In this document: piece by piece, positions 1-7,682 of the stretch | Layout: each line of letters opens with the position of its first letter | How positions within the stretch are numbered: position 1 is the stretch's first letter | Assembly (NCBI GenBank): GCA_037189785.1 | Contig: JBBCIP010000266.1 | Location: forward strand, 1 to 39,011 | Reading direction: 5' to 3' | Length of the DNA stretch: 39,011 nucleotides | Origin: Govanella sp037189785 | GTDB taxonomy: Bacteria > Pseudomonadota > Alphaproteobacteria > Sphingomonadales > Govanellaceae | The notes under the pieces: model-generated | What the model was told of the DNA's origin: nothing | Databases searched by the model: none | The model's input: only the letters and a program-made list of their open reading frames with translations | Made by a program: the position numbers and the translations under genes

Positions 1-93
1 CGGATCAGCCCCCGCACTGATCGGCGCAAACAACAAACCCACACCAAACGACCAGAAAAGCGCCCTCCCGAGGCCGATAGACAAGCCCATCAT
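1..93 (-). CDS. Exported protein, N-terminal fragment cut by window edge
   Basis: Only the first 31 codons lie inside the window. They begin MMGLSIGLGRALFWSFGVGL and continue to an A-x-A-like site (SAGADP), a typical Sec signal peptide. A GGAAG Shine-Dalgarno sequence sits about five bases before the ATG at 93. The mature protein is outside the window, so no function can be given. The LacI-type operator-like palindrome 29 bases upstream suggests a sugar- or metabolite-controlled exported protein such as a receptor or hydrolase; that is inference only. Confidence 0.6.
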   Translation of the reverse strand, partial: MMGLSIGLGRALFWSFGVGLLFAPISAGADP

Positions 94-121
94 CGTCTTC
101 CATTGTTATTGGTCCCAAAAA

Positions 122-135
122 TGTAATCGTTTACA
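122..135. promoter_or_regulatory. LacI/GalR-family operator-like palindrome
   Basis: The 14-mer TGTAATCGTTTACA has the form TGTAA-N-CG-N-TTACA, matching the central-CG layout of LacI/GalR-family operators. With one flanking base each side the arms ATGTAA/TTACAT are fully complementary. It lies upstream of the exported ORF that starts at 93 on the minus strand. No LacI-family gene is visible in the window, so the regulator is unknown. Confidence 0.5.
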
Positions 136-310
136 TAACAGAAACTAGTGGGTTTGTCTATTCACACAAACCCTCACGTCTTCGGAACAGCCAAGGGAGA
201 CCTGCGCTTGAGAGATTTTTCCAGCCCTGCGGTTTGCTTCAATTTGATCCTTATAGCGGCACGGTCATCGTTCAGTTTTTTAAAAAAATCGCGCCGACTT
301 AGGAAATAAA

Positions 311-340
311 AAAACGGCCCTAAAAAATAGGGCCGTTTTT
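311..340 (-). terminator. Rho-independent terminator, probably bidirectional
   Basis: A perfect 12-bp stem (AAAACGGCCCTA at 311-322 pairing with TAGGGCCGTTTT at 328-339) closes a five-base loop. Read on the minus strand it runs into a T tract, and it lies 20 bases past the stop of the PEP-CTERM gene ending at 360. The A/T runs on both sides would let it act in both directions. Confidence 0.85.
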
Positions 341-359
341 CATCAGAACAAAATTTAGA

Positions 360-1091
360 TTAAGCGCTTTTACGGCGGCGGGCGATCGTTGCCGCAGCAA
401 GTCCAAGCCCTAATAACGACAACGCTGCTGGTGCAGGCGTATCGGTTGGATCGGTTGGATCGGTCGGATCTGGAATGTCACTACCAAATGTGATGTCATC
501 AAATGCGATCTGATTAGCAACACCAGCGAACGATACTGACTTCGCTATGCCATCGAATAAAACCCCAGCACTCGTGAACGGACAAAATTGCGCGCCATAT
601 TCTGTGCAAACACCCGCATTCGGGCTCAGTTCAATGGTAGCAAGCAAATTCCCTAGGCCATTCAAATCATCATAAACACTTACGCTACCAGAAAAGCTGA
701 GCGATGAATAAAAGAAAGAAAATCCGGTTTCAAAACCAGCGGCGACATTCATATAGGTTTCACTGCCTTCCAAGAAGAACAGAGCGGTATACTGCGAATC
801 AGGATTGCCCTGCCCACCGCGCGAACTATTTGAACACGAATCACTAAGTGTATTTAAGCAAAGCGCCAGGGCGTTTTGACCAAAACTTATGCCGTAGTTC
901 GCGCCGCTTGTCCCAACACTACTTGTACCACCATTATAAAAGTCTAATACCAATCCATCATTGTCTACGTATGGATATGATGGATAAATACCTTCGAAGT
1001 CCAAAACGACAACAGATGCACGCGCATCGGATGCATTAAAGGCAGCAAAACCGAGAACAGCTGCTGCCAATGCCCCACATATTTTCTTCAT
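360..1091 (-). CDS. PEP-CTERM (exosortase-sorted) secreted protein
   Basis: 243 residues from the ATG at 1091, chosen because AAGGGG lies six bases upstream; an ATG 18 bases earlier has no such site. The protein has a Sec signal peptide (MKKICGALAAAVLGFAAFNA), a beta-rich body with scattered Cys, a Pro-Asp-Thr linker, and a C-terminal tripartite sorting tail: TPAPAALSLLGL, a hydrophobic helix, then IARRRKSA. This is the PEP-CTERM/VPLPA layout recognised by exosortase, which cleaves before the helix and anchors or releases the protein at the surface. The body contains DFEGI and FDDITFG segments, common in PEP-CTERM proteins with lectin-like beta folds, but no named domain is recognised. A strong terminator follows, so it is monocistronic. 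No exosortase gene is in the window. Confidence 0.85.
   Translation of the reverse strand: MKKICGALAAAVLGFAAFNASDARASVVVLDFEGIYPSYPYVDNDGLVLDFYNGGTSSVGTSGANYGISFGQNALALCLNTLSDSCSNSSRGGQGNPDSQYTALFFLEGSETYMNVAAGFETGFSFFYSSLSFSGSVSVYDDLNGLGNLLATIELSPNAGVCTEYGAQFCPFTSAGVLFDGIAKSVSFAGVANQIAFDDITFGSDIPDPTDPTDPTDTPAPAALSLLGLGLAAATIARRRKSA
441..470. repeat. 9-bp tandem repeat encoding the DPT linker
   Basis: Three consecutive units ATCGGTTGG, ATCGGTTGG, ATCGGTCGG plus a partial fourth lie inside the PEP-CTERM gene and encode the Asp-Pro-Thr linker before the sorting helix. The near-identical units make length change by slippage, in frame, plausible. Confidence 0.8.
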
Positions 1092-1360
1092 GATAATCCC
1101 CTTAAACACTTCACTAATTTACACAATTAACAAAACCACTTAAGGCAATTAGCAAAACCCATGCCATGCTTATATTTCAACAACTTAGAAGAAGATTCCG
1201 TAGGGTATTGTAAAAATTTTCGACGCTTGGAGAAATTTTACTGTGTGGTTAACACACTGCAATTGAGGGGATTTTTAGAGATGACACTTTGCGATCACTG
1301 ATCGTTTTTTCGAAATCAAAGACATATGTATTTTGCAAATAGACTATAGAACACCGACGA

Positions 1361-2389
1361 TCAACTTTTCGGAGGAACCATAGCGTTTCTATACATAATC
1401 CATTTTTCACCTGAATGAGTATCAAGGGTTGATTTCCAGTCTGCCCACAATTCCCGCGCGCCCGGCACATTGGCGGCGGCACTGAGGGCTAATGCAGCCA
1501 ACACATGGCGGCCACGAAAGTCGTCGGTGCCGGATTTAAGATAGATATCTTTCGGACCGTATCCGCTCAACCCAAATTTCTGATCATTATAGGCGATGAT
1601 CGCATCAAATGTTTCGAGCGGCTGTCCTTTAACCCACACCACCATGGGCCCATAGTGAGTGACATAGCGACGGGCGTTATCAAACAGGTCTTGGATAAAC
1701 GAAAACTCACGTTCCAACAATCGCCGCCATTGATCGTGTCCCAACAAAACACCATGGGCTAAAACTTGCAGCCAAAAGCCGTCCTGCATCCACACTGAAA
1801 TTTGCCAGGCGTCGGGGTTGGAAAATTTTTGGCTCGGTTCGATTTCCGGCGCTGTATGCTTTAATAAAGTGCGCCTTGGCGTCGTGTTTTTGAATGCCAG
1901 ATCTTCATAAATACGCCGGTAGTCATCAAGGGCCGGTTTATAGAAATCATCGACCGCAGCCAGACGAAACAAATCACGCATCGCCCACGCCCGGGCGCGC
2001 ACCGTACCATAATTGGAGCCTTTCGTTTCATCATAGGGCGGCCAGATTTTGGTACGAAAATGACGATGCTTGGCCCGCATTTTGGCGATATATTTTTCTT
2101 GACGCGTCAAACAATAGGCCAACCAATAAAGTCCTGGATGATGTTCAACCGGATAGGTCTTGGTCCAATCATGGTCATAATCCGCTTGTGCGATGACCGA
2201 TTTATAGGCGTCGGTTTGACCACCAAGAAGGGCCGCCTCCCACTCCGTCAACAAGCCTATTTCATAGCGATCACCACCGGCGCCGGATATTGTCGGCACG
2301 GCTTTGGCAGGAATAATTTTCCCCAGCCGTTCAATCGGTAATAAACCAGAGTTTATGCCGTTTATCATCAACACGGCGCCGTTCCTCAC
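1361..2389 (-). CDS. Hypothetical protein, possibly 5'-truncated
   Basis: About 340 residues, rich in Trp and Tyr, with no signal peptide or membrane segment and no domain named with confidence. The many aromatics and helix-like spacing (HHPGLYWLAYCLT, DAWQISVWMQDGFWLQVLA) suggest an all-helical, perhaps toroid-like fold; this is a guess. The start is uncertain: GTG at 2389 lacks a ribosome site, GTG at 2374 follows GAGGA by about eight bases, and ATG is at 2368. The frame stays open another 34 codons upstream, to a TGA at 2492-2494 just past the methyltransferase stop, and that extension reads like real protein (YRDYGIETDISSFGACFAF). The gene may therefore be the C-terminal part of a longer protein whose 5' end was lost. 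Confidence 0.55.
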   Translation of the reverse strand: MRNGAVLMINGINSGLLPIERLGKIIPAKAVPTISGAGGDRYEIGLLTEWEAALLGGQTDAYKSVIAQADYDHDWTKTYPVEHHPGLYWLAYCLTRQEKYIAKMRAKHRHFRTKIWPPYDETKGSNYGTVRARAWAMRDLFRLAAVDDFYKPALDDYRRIYEDLAFKNTTPRRTLLKHTAPEIEPSQKFSNPDAWQISVWMQDGFWLQVLAHGVLLGHDQWRRLLEREFSFIQDLFDNARRYVTHYGPMVVWVKGQPLETFDAIIAYNDQKFGLSGYGPKDIYLKSGTDDFRGRHVLAALALSAAANVPGARELWADWKSTLDTHSGEKWIMYRNAMVPPKS

Positions 2390-2507
2390 AAAAGCAAAAC
2401 AGGCACCGAAACTGCTGATATCAGTTTCGATGCCATAATCACGATAACTTAAGATCTTAGATTGGTATCGTTCAGGGAAGAAGTCAACGTCTCAACCGAC
2501 CGGCCCC

Positions 2508-3080
2508 TTATCTCAAGGCTTTATGCGGCACAGTCCATAAAAAGATCAAACGACCATCGACTTCTTGTTCGGCTTCCGGTGTCCAATCGCCCATTCGAAA
2601 CGTATTGCTGACAATCCGTGTTCCCGGCTTCAATTCCGCCAATAATTTCGGGCGAAGCTTTTCATTCAAGCTGTCCAGCAAATAGAGCGTGACCACCGAA
2701 GCCTCGCTGAAGTCCGACGTGAATAAATCGGCCTGCTTGAATGTCACAAGATCGGTGACGCCAGCATCTTTTGCATTCTGATTGGCTTCGGTAATACGTT
2801 CAGGGTCAATATCAATACCAACACCGCGCACGCCGTATTCCTTAGCTGCAGTGATCGGAATTCGTCCGTCGCCGGACCCTAAATCATAAAGGACATCGCC
2901 TTTCTTGACACCGGCCATCTTCAGCATGGCATCAACAACGGTTTGCGGCGTCGGCACATAAATCACATCAGGCTGTCGTGCCTTGGATGAACTTTCTGCC
3001 GCAACAGCAGACCCTACCCCGGATAATGCAAGTGGCGATACGGAAACGCTTATAATCAAGGCTGTCAGTAATGCTTTCAT
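2508..3080 (-). CDS. Exported class I SAM-dependent methyltransferase
   Basis: 190 residues. Residues 1-28 form a signal peptide ending VAA, followed by a compact Rossmann methyltransferase fold with motif I DLGSGDGRI (about 67-75), the acidic end of strand 2 in GIDIDPERI (about 88-96) and QADLFTS. The YVPTPQTVVDAML segment before motif I is typical of a family of small bacterial methyltransferases usually annotated only as methyltransferase domain proteins. The predicted periplasmic location is odd because S-adenosylmethionine is cytosolic; the signal could instead be an inner-membrane anchor. Its ATG overlaps the stop of the upstream permease (ATGA), implying translational coupling. The substrate is unknown. 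Confidence 0.8.
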   Translation of the reverse strand: MKALLTALIISVSVSPLALSGVGSAVAAESSSKARQPDVIYVPTPQTVVDAMLKMAGVKKGDVLYDLGSGDGRIPITAAKEYGVRGVGIDIDPERITEANQNAKDAGVTDLVTFKQADLFTSDFSEASVVTLYLLDSLNEKLRPKLLAELKPGTRIVSNTFRMGDWTPEAEQEVDGRLIFLWTVPHKALR

Positions 3081-4477
3081 TGATCAAACTCCTCGTCAGG
3101 GGGAATATTCAAGAATGGTATGAGTAAAGCGCCGATAATCAAAATAGCCACACCGACCAACGCACTGATGCCAGTATAGACAATGCTGGAATACAATAAA
3201 TAGCCACTGGTCAAACAAAAGATTATAGGCAAAACAGGATATAACGGAACACGAAATGGTCGTTCTCGGTGCGGGTCTTTGACCCGTAAGACAAACAGGG
3301 AAACCCCAACCAACAAGAAGAACAACCAAAACACCGGCGCGGTGAACTCGACCGCCATCTCGAACCCGTCTCGGGCAAAGGTCCCCGCAATAATTAACAG
3401 CAAAACAAAAGCACATTGCGCCAAAAGAGCATTCCCAGGCGTGCCACGCGCGTCATTCCACTGCCCCAGCCAGCGTAGCCGTGGAATACTGCGCCCGACC
3501 GCATAGGTTGTACGCGCGCCTGTAATCGACGTTGCATTGGCGGACGTTAAGGCTGCAACCGCAACCAACGCACTGATGACGAAGACACCGGCGGGACCAA
3601 ACGCCATGCGCATGACCTCGGCGGCAACGGCTTCCGATGACGCCACACCTTCCAGTCCAAGCACCCGCAAATAGGCCATGTTAACCAACACATACAACAC
3701 GGTCACAAACACCAGACTGGCCACCAAAATGGTCACAATCCGTTTTCTACCATCGCGCAATTCCGGTGTGACATAGACAACTTCGCTCCACCCGCCATAG
3801 GTCAAGAGCACAAACACCATAATCAAACCAAGCGAACTTTCGCTGACCGGGCTTGGCGCCTGGACCGTGTCTGCGGGCAGATAAAACAGCCCCAATGCGA
3901 CGATTAAAAGAAGCCCCGAAATTTCCGCCAAGGTCAACCATAATTGACCGCCCATGCCTTTATTGACGTGGACCCAATTCAAGACCGTAAGACAGATCAC
4001 AGCACCGGCCGCATAGATCGCCGATCCATAGGGCCCGAGCGGAACAACCTGAACAGCATAGTCGCCGAACAAAAACGCCAACAATGCTAACGAGCCGGTT
4101 TGAATCACAGATAGCCGCGACCAGGCATATAAAAAGCTGACCTTCGATCCAAAGGCACGGCGAATGTAATGATAGTCGCCGCCGCTGCTGGGATAAGTCG
4201 ATGCCAGCTCCGCGTAACAGAGCGCGCCGATAATCGACAACACGCCCCCCGCAACCCATGTCAATAAAAAGGTTAATTCGTCAGCCGAAGCACCCGCGAC
4301 CAGTGCAGGTGTTCTAAAAATACCCGCACCGACAACAATACCAATAGCAAGCGCTATGCCATGACGGATACTGAGAGTGGGCCGGGGGCCCGGTTTTGCT
4401 TCTACGTTTGCCCCCATAGTGGCAGAGGGTGGAATGGCGCTGTCCATCATGCCGGAAACATCGCTATTTTCACGCAA
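3077..4477 (-). CDS. APC-superfamily amino acid permease
   Basis: 466 residues with about 12 hydrophobic segments. The first helix carries the APC signature IGIVVGAGIFRTPALV (GxGIF substrate-backbone loop), and the protein resembles the PotE/AdiC-type amino acid/polyamine antiporter and permease group. It is an inner-membrane transporter of amino acids or amines; specificity cannot be read. The start is ambiguous: TTG at 4477, or ATG at 4450, which removes only a non-conserved soluble tail. It is the promoter-proximal gene of a two-gene operon with the exported methyltransferase, overlapping it by four bases, so the two products may act on related substrates. Confidence 0.85.
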   Translation of the reverse strand: MRENSDVSGMMDSAIPPSATMGANVEAKPGPRPTLSIRHGIALAIGIVVGAGIFRTPALVAGASADELTFLLTWVAGGVLSIIGALCYAELASTYPSSGGDYHYIRRAFGSKVSFLYAWSRLSVIQTGSLALLAFLFGDYAVQVVPLGPYGSAIYAAGAVICLTVLNWVHVNKGMGGQLWLTLAEISGLLLIVALGLFYLPADTVQAPSPVSESSLGLIMVFVLLTYGGWSEVVYVTPELRDGRKRIVTILVASLVFVTVLYVLVNMAYLRVLGLEGVASSEAVAAEVMRMAFGPAGVFVISALVAVAALTSANATSITGARTTYAVGRSIPRLRWLGQWNDARGTPGNALLAQCAFVLLLIIAGTFARDGFEMAVEFTAPVFWLFFLLVGVSLFVLRVKDPHRERPFRVPLYPVLPIIFCLTSGYLLYSSIVYTGISALVGVAILIIGALLIPFLNIPPDEEFDQ

Positions 4478-4648
4478 GCCCCTTTTTGTAAGGTTTCAAC
4501 ACACACAAAAGTTACGCACAGAGATTCCCCTGAAACGTATTTTCATAGAACGCCGCTCGACCGGATTAGTTTCTTTGAAAAAGGATTTTTTTGAAGCAAC
4601 AATAATTCACAAAGCCGTGATGACAACATGGGGCATTGTTAAAATAAA

Positions 4649-4673
4649 AAAAGCGGCACAAACGGCCGCTTTT
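4649..4673 (-). terminator. Rho-independent terminator
   Basis: The arms AAAAGCGGC (4649-4657) and GCCGCTTTT (4665-4673) pair over nine bases around a short loop. On the minus strand the stem is followed by a T-rich run. It lies 22 bases past the stop of the second PEP-CTERM gene. Confidence 0.75.
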
Positions 4674-4694
4674 CTAATTCTCGTGTACTGGAAA

Positions 4695-5414
4695 TCACGA
4701 ACGCCGGCGAACCAAACGCGATCCCGCCATTAATGCGAGCCCAAGCAAGCCTAGCCCGGCCGGTGAAGGAACATCTGTCGGGTTTGGATCGGGATCGGGA
4801 TCTGGATCTGGATCGGGATCTGGGTCAGGATTACCCCCGCCCGTAATATCTGTAACAGTCAGATTCTGCACTTCCACTTGAAAGCGCTGAGCCAACGACT
4901 CCGTAAATTCGACCAATAGGATTGCGACAAGATCTGGGGCTGTGAACCAATCGGCCTCGGGCAATGCAAAACCTTGTGCAATACCATCTGAAGGTCGCCC
5001 AATCATCATCCACATCCGCCAGACATCATACCCCGCCACCTGGTCGCCCGTTGGATTCCAATCGCCCATGTCAAAGCGATCGCCCACAATGTTTTCGTCA
5101 TGCACACGGGCATTCGTATAAGAACCCGTGCTGTAATTGTAGCCACCGACCGAAAACGCATACTCCAATACAGCATGGTCGTAGACTCTGTAGTCTGACA
5201 TACCGTGGGTTACCGGGGTCGTTGTGTCATAAATGAAATAACCAGATCCCGCAGTCCCAAGCGGCAGGACCGCACCAATATCGTCTGTATGAGCAGTGAC
5301 GACCCCCGCAAAATCAATTCGGACAATAGCCGCATATGAGGCCGTGGATATCATCGGTAAAATTGTAAGCGCCGTCGCCATAACAGCAGACCGCACCATA
5401 GATCGTGCTTTCAT
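4695..5414 (-). CDS. PEP-CTERM (exosortase-sorted) secreted protein
   Basis: 239 residues; ATG at 5414 preceded by AAGGAG eight bases upstream. It has a Sec signal peptide (to about residue 28, ASYAA), a beta-rich body of about 170 residues starting IVRIDFAGVVTAH, a Gly-Asn hinge, a (Asp-Pro)n linker and the sorting tail DVPSPAGLGLLGLALMAGSR followed by RRRS. The FDFxGxVT-like opening followed by a DYRVYDHAV-type segment resembles many PEP-CTERM proteins of unknown function. It is expected at the outer surface after exosortase processing. It has its own terminator. It shares architecture, but no obvious body similarity, with the gene at 360-1091. Confidence 0.85.
   Translation of the reverse strand: MKARSMVRSAVMATALTILPMISTASYAAIVRIDFAGVVTAHTDDIGAVLPLGTAGSGYFIYDTTTPVTHGMSDYRVYDHAVLEYAFSVGGYNYSTGSYTNARVHDENIVGDRFDMGDWNPTGDQVAGYDVWRMWMMIGRPSDGIAQGFALPEADWFTAPDLVAILLVEFTESLAQRFQVEVQNLTVTDITGGGNPDPDPDPDPDPDPDPNPTDVPSPAGLGLLGLALMAGSRLVRRRS
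4786..4827. repeat. 6-bp tandem repeat encoding the Asp-Pro linker
   Basis: Six GGATCG/GGATCT hexamers followed by one diverged unit (GGGTCA) encode the alternating Asp-Pro linker of the PEP-CTERM protein on the minus strand. Any gain or loss of units keeps the frame, so linker length may vary between strains. Confidence 0.85.
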
Positions 5415-5862
5415 TCCATTCGCTCCTTAAGATGTATATTGCTCGCACCATAACCAAAAAATACGGTTAAGTATGTTTTAAGCAATAATTATACCAATGG
5501 CGGTTTTCTGCGATTTATGCAGAATTAATGGACTCATATTGTAAAAAAATCCGTCATAACAATATTTTAGTTTTTAAAAAATAATCTTAAAATAACCAAA
5601 TCAGACACTATTCTTGCCCAATACATACGAATGCGAATAATAATATCGTCATTCTTTAACAAATTAGAGGGTTTCCCTGGTCCCGGTAGGAACAGGCAAA
5701 CTGTAAAAGAAACCGATATCCTGACAATCACCGGTAACATTGGAACCGCAGGAATGCTGGGCCTTGCTCGTTTCGTCAGCATCACCATGCATAGGGACTA
5801 AAATGAAGCGCAGAATGGACAGGAGAAATCAGACAAGCGTTGTTATTGCGGGGCTTTGTTGC
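5415..5862. other. Gene-free AT-rich stretch
   Basis: No gene is supported over these 448 bases. The right part of the AT-rich half presumably holds the promoter of the PEP-CTERM gene reading left from 5414. A 73-codon minus-strand frame (5567-5788) lacks a ribosome site and has no protein-like pattern. Positions 5740-5801 on the plus strand read as a short protein-like tail (GNIGTAGMLGLARFVS), possibly a gene remnant, but it is too short to name. Confidence 0.5.
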
Positions 5863-6234
5863 TTAGTCAGGGCTCGGCACATCGGGCCGGGTCATAATGA
5901 AAATACCGACGCAGACTAAAACCACAGATTGAACCGCAATCAGCCAGGCGGGGACACTCATGGCGAAACTGATCGCCAAAGCCCCCGCCATTAATCCAAG
6001 CGCCATCCATTTTGCCCGCCTTGGGATAGCACCATGGTCACGCCAATTGCGGATCAACGGACCACAATGAGGATGCGCCAATAACCAATCATGGAGTGCT
6101 GGCGATGAACGCGAAAAAGCATAGGCTGCCACAAGCAAAAACGGCGTCGTTGGCAGCAACGGCAATACAATCCCTGCCAGTCCGCATCCTAATGCCAGCA
6201 ACCCTAAAACTTGCCAAAACAGTCGTGTTCCCAC
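5863..6234 (-). CDS. DUF454 (YbaN-family) inner-membrane protein
   Basis: 123 residues from GTG at 6234. Hydrophobic helices at about 5-30 and 75-115 flank a short soluble segment. The sequence GIVLPLLPTTPFLLVAAYAF followed by FSRSSPALHDWLLAHPHCGP and a WRDHGAIPRRAKW segment is the YbaN/DUF454 signature. The family's biochemical role is unknown. The gene is divergent from the MOSC gene across a 90-base promoter region that contains an 18-bp perfect palindrome. Confidence 0.88.
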   Translation of the reverse strand: MGTRLFWQVLGLLALGCGLAGIVLPLLPTTPFLLVAAYAFSRSSPALHDWLLAHPHCGPLIRNWRDHGAIPRRAKWMALGLMAGALAISFAMSVPAWLIAVQSVVLVCVGIFIMTRPDVPSPD

Positions 6235-6262
6235 CGTGCTTCTCGATACTCAGTTACTCAAC

Positions 6263-6280
6263 CGCAAATATATATTTGCG
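6263..6280. promoter_or_regulatory. 18-bp perfect palindrome in a divergent promoter
   Basis: CGCAAATATATATTTGCG is its own reverse complement over all 18 bases. It lies 29 bases from the DUF454 start and 45 bases from the MOSC start. A second overlapping AT palindrome (ATATATAT around TTGCG) continues to 6289. Position and symmetry suggest an operator for a dimeric repressor controlling both genes; the regulator is not in the window. Confidence 0.6.
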
Positions 6281-6324
6281 ATATATATTATAAGACGCTA
6301 GCATTATAGCTGCTCCAGTTAAGA

Positions 6325-7188
6325 ATGTATCGCAAGAACGAGTGTGATGATTTAAAAATGTCAAAAGAGGCTAACCCTTTTTCCGACAACACTGCGAATC
6401 CATCAAATTTATCATTTCATGACAATGACTTAAATACCCTCCCCCGCACCGCCACGCCACTCATCGATATAGAAATACAATCCGTCCTGATCAGTCCTCT
6501 TAAACCCCTGGGCCGCCATAAAGTCCCCAGCGGTATTTTTAAGACCCCATCCTCAGGCCAGATCAGCATCACAAAAACCGGGCTTGTGGGAGACCAACAA
6601 GGTGACACGGCCCATCATGGCGGCCCGGAAAAAGCCATTCATCATTATCCATTCGACCATTATGCCGATTGGCGCCAAGACTTTATTGACAACAACTGGC
6701 CTGCCAACCGCTGGTTTTCGGACCAGCCCATTCAGACATTGCACGGTGGGTTTGGGGAAAACATTTCCACGGTCGGGATTACCGAAGCGGATATCTGCAT
6801 CGGCGATATTTTTCGCCTCGGCACCGCCGTCGTTCAAGTTTCCCAAGCACGCCAACCATGCTGGCGGTTGAATGAAAGATTTGGAAACTCTGGAATGGCC
6901 AAACATGTTCAAAACAATGGACGGACCGGCTGGTATTACCGCGTGATCGAAGAAGGCCACGTGCAAGTCGGAGATCACCTTTGCCTGATCGAGCGGCCAG
7001 TCCCAGGGTGGTCTTTGAAACGTATACTCGATATTTTTTATCGTGATGCGTTGAATACGGCAGCGCTTCAGTTCCTGGCTACGCTCCCCGTTTTGACGCC
7101 GTCGTGGCGGCAATTGGCAGAGCGACGTCTCAGCACACAGTCCGTTGAAAGCTGGTCGCGGCGCTTGATCACTCCAGAAGATATATAA
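6325..7188 (+). CDS. YiiM-like MOSC-domain protein
   Basis: 287 residues (or 276 from ATG at 6358; neither start has a strong ribosome site). The first about 45 residues are low-complexity and not conserved. The MOSC domain spans about 48-210, with GLVGDQQGDTAHHGGPEKAI (87-106), the GFGENIST segment (about 142-149) and the conserved Cys in QARQPCWRL (C179), the residue that binds sulfur or the molybdenum cofactor in this family. The C-terminal 70 residues form the three-helix extension (LKRILDIFYRDALNTAALQF) of YiiM proteins. E. coli YiiM acts with a molybdoenzyme in detoxifying N-hydroxylated base analogues; the same role here is inference. An OsmC-like gene follows 85 bases downstream. Confidence 0.88.
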   Translation: MYRKNECDDLKMSKEANPFSDNTANPSNLSFHDNDLNTLPRTATPLIDIEIQSVLISPLKPLGRHKVPSGIFKTPSSGQISITKTGLVGDQQGDTAHHGGPEKAIHHYPFDHYADWRQDFIDNNWPANRWFSDQPIQTLHGGFGENISTVGITEADICIGDIFRLGTAVVQVSQARQPCWRLNERFGNSGMAKHVQNNGRTGWYYRVIEEGHVQVGDHLCLIERPVPGWSLKRILDIFYRDALNTAALQFLATLPVLTPSWRQLAERRLSTQSVESWSRRLITPEDI

Positions 7189-7273
7189 GTGAAAAAAATC
7201 AGCCGATAGCATTAAACACGGAATAGTGTAATCATTTGGCAGCAGCCCTTTTCTTAAGATAAAGGAAAATATC

Positions 7274-7660
7274 ATGGCCCATGCAAAAGCATCGATCGGG
7301 CAAACGGCTTACGCCGTGTCGATCACCACAAAAAAACATCAGATGGCCGCCGACGAACCGGCATCCTTGGGCGGTGGTGATACGGCACCTGCCCCTTATG
7401 ATTTATTATTGGCAAGCCTTGGTGCCTGTACCGCAATCACATTGAAGATGTATGCAGAGCGGAAACAATGGCCATTAACCGGCGTTGACGTCGACCTCCA
7501 TTTCGGCCGCGATGGCGACACCGCCAAGATCGACCGCGTTCTATCCATTAACGGCGATTTATCGGACGACCAACGCGCGCGGCTTGCTGATATCGCCGAA
7601 CGGACGCCTGTCACGTTAACGCTTAAAGGCGGCGTTCCCATTCACACCCGTTTGGGATAA
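7274..7660 (+). CDS. OsmC-family protein lacking the second Cys
   Basis: 128 residues; AAAGGA eight bases before the ATG. The fold signature is clear: GGGDTAPAPYDLLLASLGAC with the conserved N-terminal-helix Cys (C52), then TAITLKMYAERKQWPLTGVDV. OsmC/Ohr proteins reduce organic peroxides with a Cys pair, the second normally in a C-P-V motif; here it reads AERTPVTLTL, so Thr111 replaces Cys. This is the one-Cys subgroup, whose activity is less clear. It is cytosolic, close behind the MOSC gene and possibly co-transcribed; it ends tail to tail with the P450 gene. Confidence 0.88.
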   Translation: MAHAKASIGQTAYAVSITTKKHQMAADEPASLGGGDTAPAPYDLLLASLGACTAITLKMYAERKQWPLTGVDVDLHFGRDGDTAKIDRVLSINGDLSDDQRARLADIAERTPVTLTLKGGVPIHTRLG

Positions 7661-7682
7661 ATCCACCCACAGCATTTTCGTG

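Noticed and set aside
1292..1310. CGATC-act-GATCG hairpin followed by six T residues
   Set aside because: The stem is only five pairs and points along the plus strand, where no gene ends; it is the wrong direction for the gene ending at 1361.
5567..5788. 73-codon minus-strand frame
   Set aside because: No ribosome site, no recognisable domain and AT-driven composition in a promoter-like stretch.
6553..7275. 240-codon minus-strand frame opposite the MOSC gene
   Set aside because: It mirrors the MOSC coding sequence, which has clear family motifs; the reverse frame shows none.
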